5,416 bases of DNA from Bacteroidales bacterium. Its GTDB lineage: Bacteria > Bacteroidota > Bacteroidia > Bacteroidales > PUMT01. The notes below the pieces were generated by a model. That model made no database searches and was not told the DNA's origin. It saw only the letters and a program-made list of their open reading frames with translations. The number at the start of each line of letters is the position of its first letter. Positions within the stretch are counted from its first letter, which is position 1. The stretch spans positions 1 to 5,416 of the forward strand of contig SLOS01000244.1 in the NCBI GenBank assembly GCA_007132365.1, written 5' to 3'. This document shows, piece by piece, positions 4,740-5,416 of this stretch. Position numbers and translations under genes: made by a program.

Positions 4740-5416
4740 ATGGAAAAATTAAAAATTGCCATTCAGAAATCGGGAAGGTTAAGTGAAAAATCTCTCGATA
4801 TAATAACGGAGACCGGGATAAGCCTTAGCAATGGTTCGAGAAAGCTTATTTCTCTTTCATCTAATTTTCCTCTTGAAATACTGTATCTCCGGGATGATGA
4901 TATCCCGCAGTACATTGCAGACGGAGTTGCTGATGCAGGTATAGTTGGAGAAAATGTGCTGGCTGAGTCGGGAGCCGGACTTGAGATACTTGAACGGCTT
5001 GGTTTTGCCCGATGCCGGCTATCTCTTGCTGTGAATAAATCGCAGGATTATTCAGACCCGGGGTATTTCGAAGGTAAAAGAATTGCGACCTCTTTTCCCG
5101 GTATACTGAAAAAATGGCTGGATGAGAACAATATTAAGGCGGAGATACATGTCATTAACGGTTCGGTTGAAATAGCAACGGGTATAGGGCTTGCAGATGC
5201 GATATTCGATATTGTCAGTTCGGGCAGCACCCTTCTCAGCAACGGATTGAAAGAGGTGGAGAAGGTTATGGATTCTGAGGCCGTACTGCTTACTACTCCA
5301 GGGATGACCGGCGGAAAAAGGGAGATCATGGATGAGTTCCTTTTCAGGTTGCGTGCTGTGCTTGCTTCAAGGAACAATAAGTATATCTTACTGAATGCCC
5401 CCGATGATAATCTGGA
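4740..5416 (+). CDS. hisG: ATP phosphoribosyltransferase, first step of histidine biosynthesis (3' end outside window)
   Basis: HisG joins ATP and PRPP to give N1-(5-phosphoribosyl)-ATP and pyrophosphate, the committed and histidine-inhibited step of the pathway, in the cytoplasm. The visible 225 residues include IAIQKSGRL (6-14), DAGIVGENVL (65-74), RIATSFPGILKKWL (114-127), NGSVEIATGIGLADAI (140-155) and the PRPP-binding loop DIVSSGSTL (157-165) followed by NGLKEVE. KYILLNAPDDNL at the right edge matches the segment leading into the C-terminal ACT-like regulatory domain, so this should be the long, self-sufficient form and not the short form that needs HisZ. The full length should be about 280-295 residues. 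The start is ATG 4740, placed so that MEKLKIAIQKSGRL aligns with the family N-terminus. It is controlled by the attenuator directly upstream and is likely followed by hisD and the other his genes beyond the edge. Confidence 0.96.
   Translation, partial: MEKLKIAIQKSGRLSEKSLDIITETGISLSNGSRKLISLSSNFPLEILYLRDDDIPQYIADGVADAGIVGENVLAESGAGLEILERLGFARCRLSLAVNKSQDYSDPGYFEGKRIATSFPGILKKWLDENNIKAEIHVINGSVEIATGIGLADAIFDIVSSGSTLLSNGLKEVEKVMDSEAVLLTTPGMTGGKREIMDEFLFRLRAVLASRNNKYILLNAPDDNL

Noticed and set aside
4729..4752. Seven-codon ATG reading frame overlapping the hisG start
   Set aside because: Too short and without supporting features; the hisG ATG at 4740 gives the conserved N-terminus.
5048..5377. 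Open reading frame of 109 codons on the minus strand
   Set aside because: Antisense to hisG, which is clearly the coding strand here.

Overview
The window looks like chromosomal DNA from a Bacteroidota bacterium, probably the Bacteroidales/Marinilabiliales side. The evidence is the style of the encoded proteins, AT-rich intergenic DNA, gene starts without Shine-Dalgarno sequences, and promoter-like elements of the Bacteroidota type (TAnnTTTG). No mobile element, tRNA, rRNA or CRISPR array was seen. The placement is inferred from composition and motifs, not from a database search.

Left part (1-2786, minus strand): an efflux operon reading leftwards. It holds a periplasmic adaptor (membrane fusion protein) and, 12 bases downstream, the N-terminal half of an RND/HAE1 inner-membrane pump that runs off the left edge. 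Together they would form two of the three parts of a tripartite exporter; the outer-membrane channel is not in view.

Middle (2787-3160): 374 bases with no protein gene. It holds a nested inverted repeat in the efflux leader, a good Bacteroidota -7 element for that operon, and directly upstream a 104-nt segment on the minus strand that folds as one long hairpin. The tip of this hairpin resembles the SRP (4.5S) RNA apical domain. Two further perfect hairpins lie at 3050-3068 and 3098-3114. Next come a 69-residue stand-alone heavy-metal-associated (CopZ-like) protein and a lipid acyltransferase of the NHPxG/FPAG type, both on the minus strand, separated by a hairpin.

Right part (4322-5416): a divergent control region followed by a histidine-biosynthesis transcription unit on the plus strand. 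The DNA before hisG encodes a 19-residue leader peptide with four consecutive histidine codons. Its stop codon overlaps the first arm of a 10-bp antiterminator, whose second arm overlaps a strong intrinsic terminator (11-bp stem, nine Ts). This is a complete ribosome-mediated histidine attenuator, readable from sequence alone. hisG (ATP phosphoribosyltransferase, apparently the long form) follows 30 bases later and runs off the right edge.

The clearest regulatory system is the his attenuator. The most uncertain but potentially interesting item is the SRP-like RNA.
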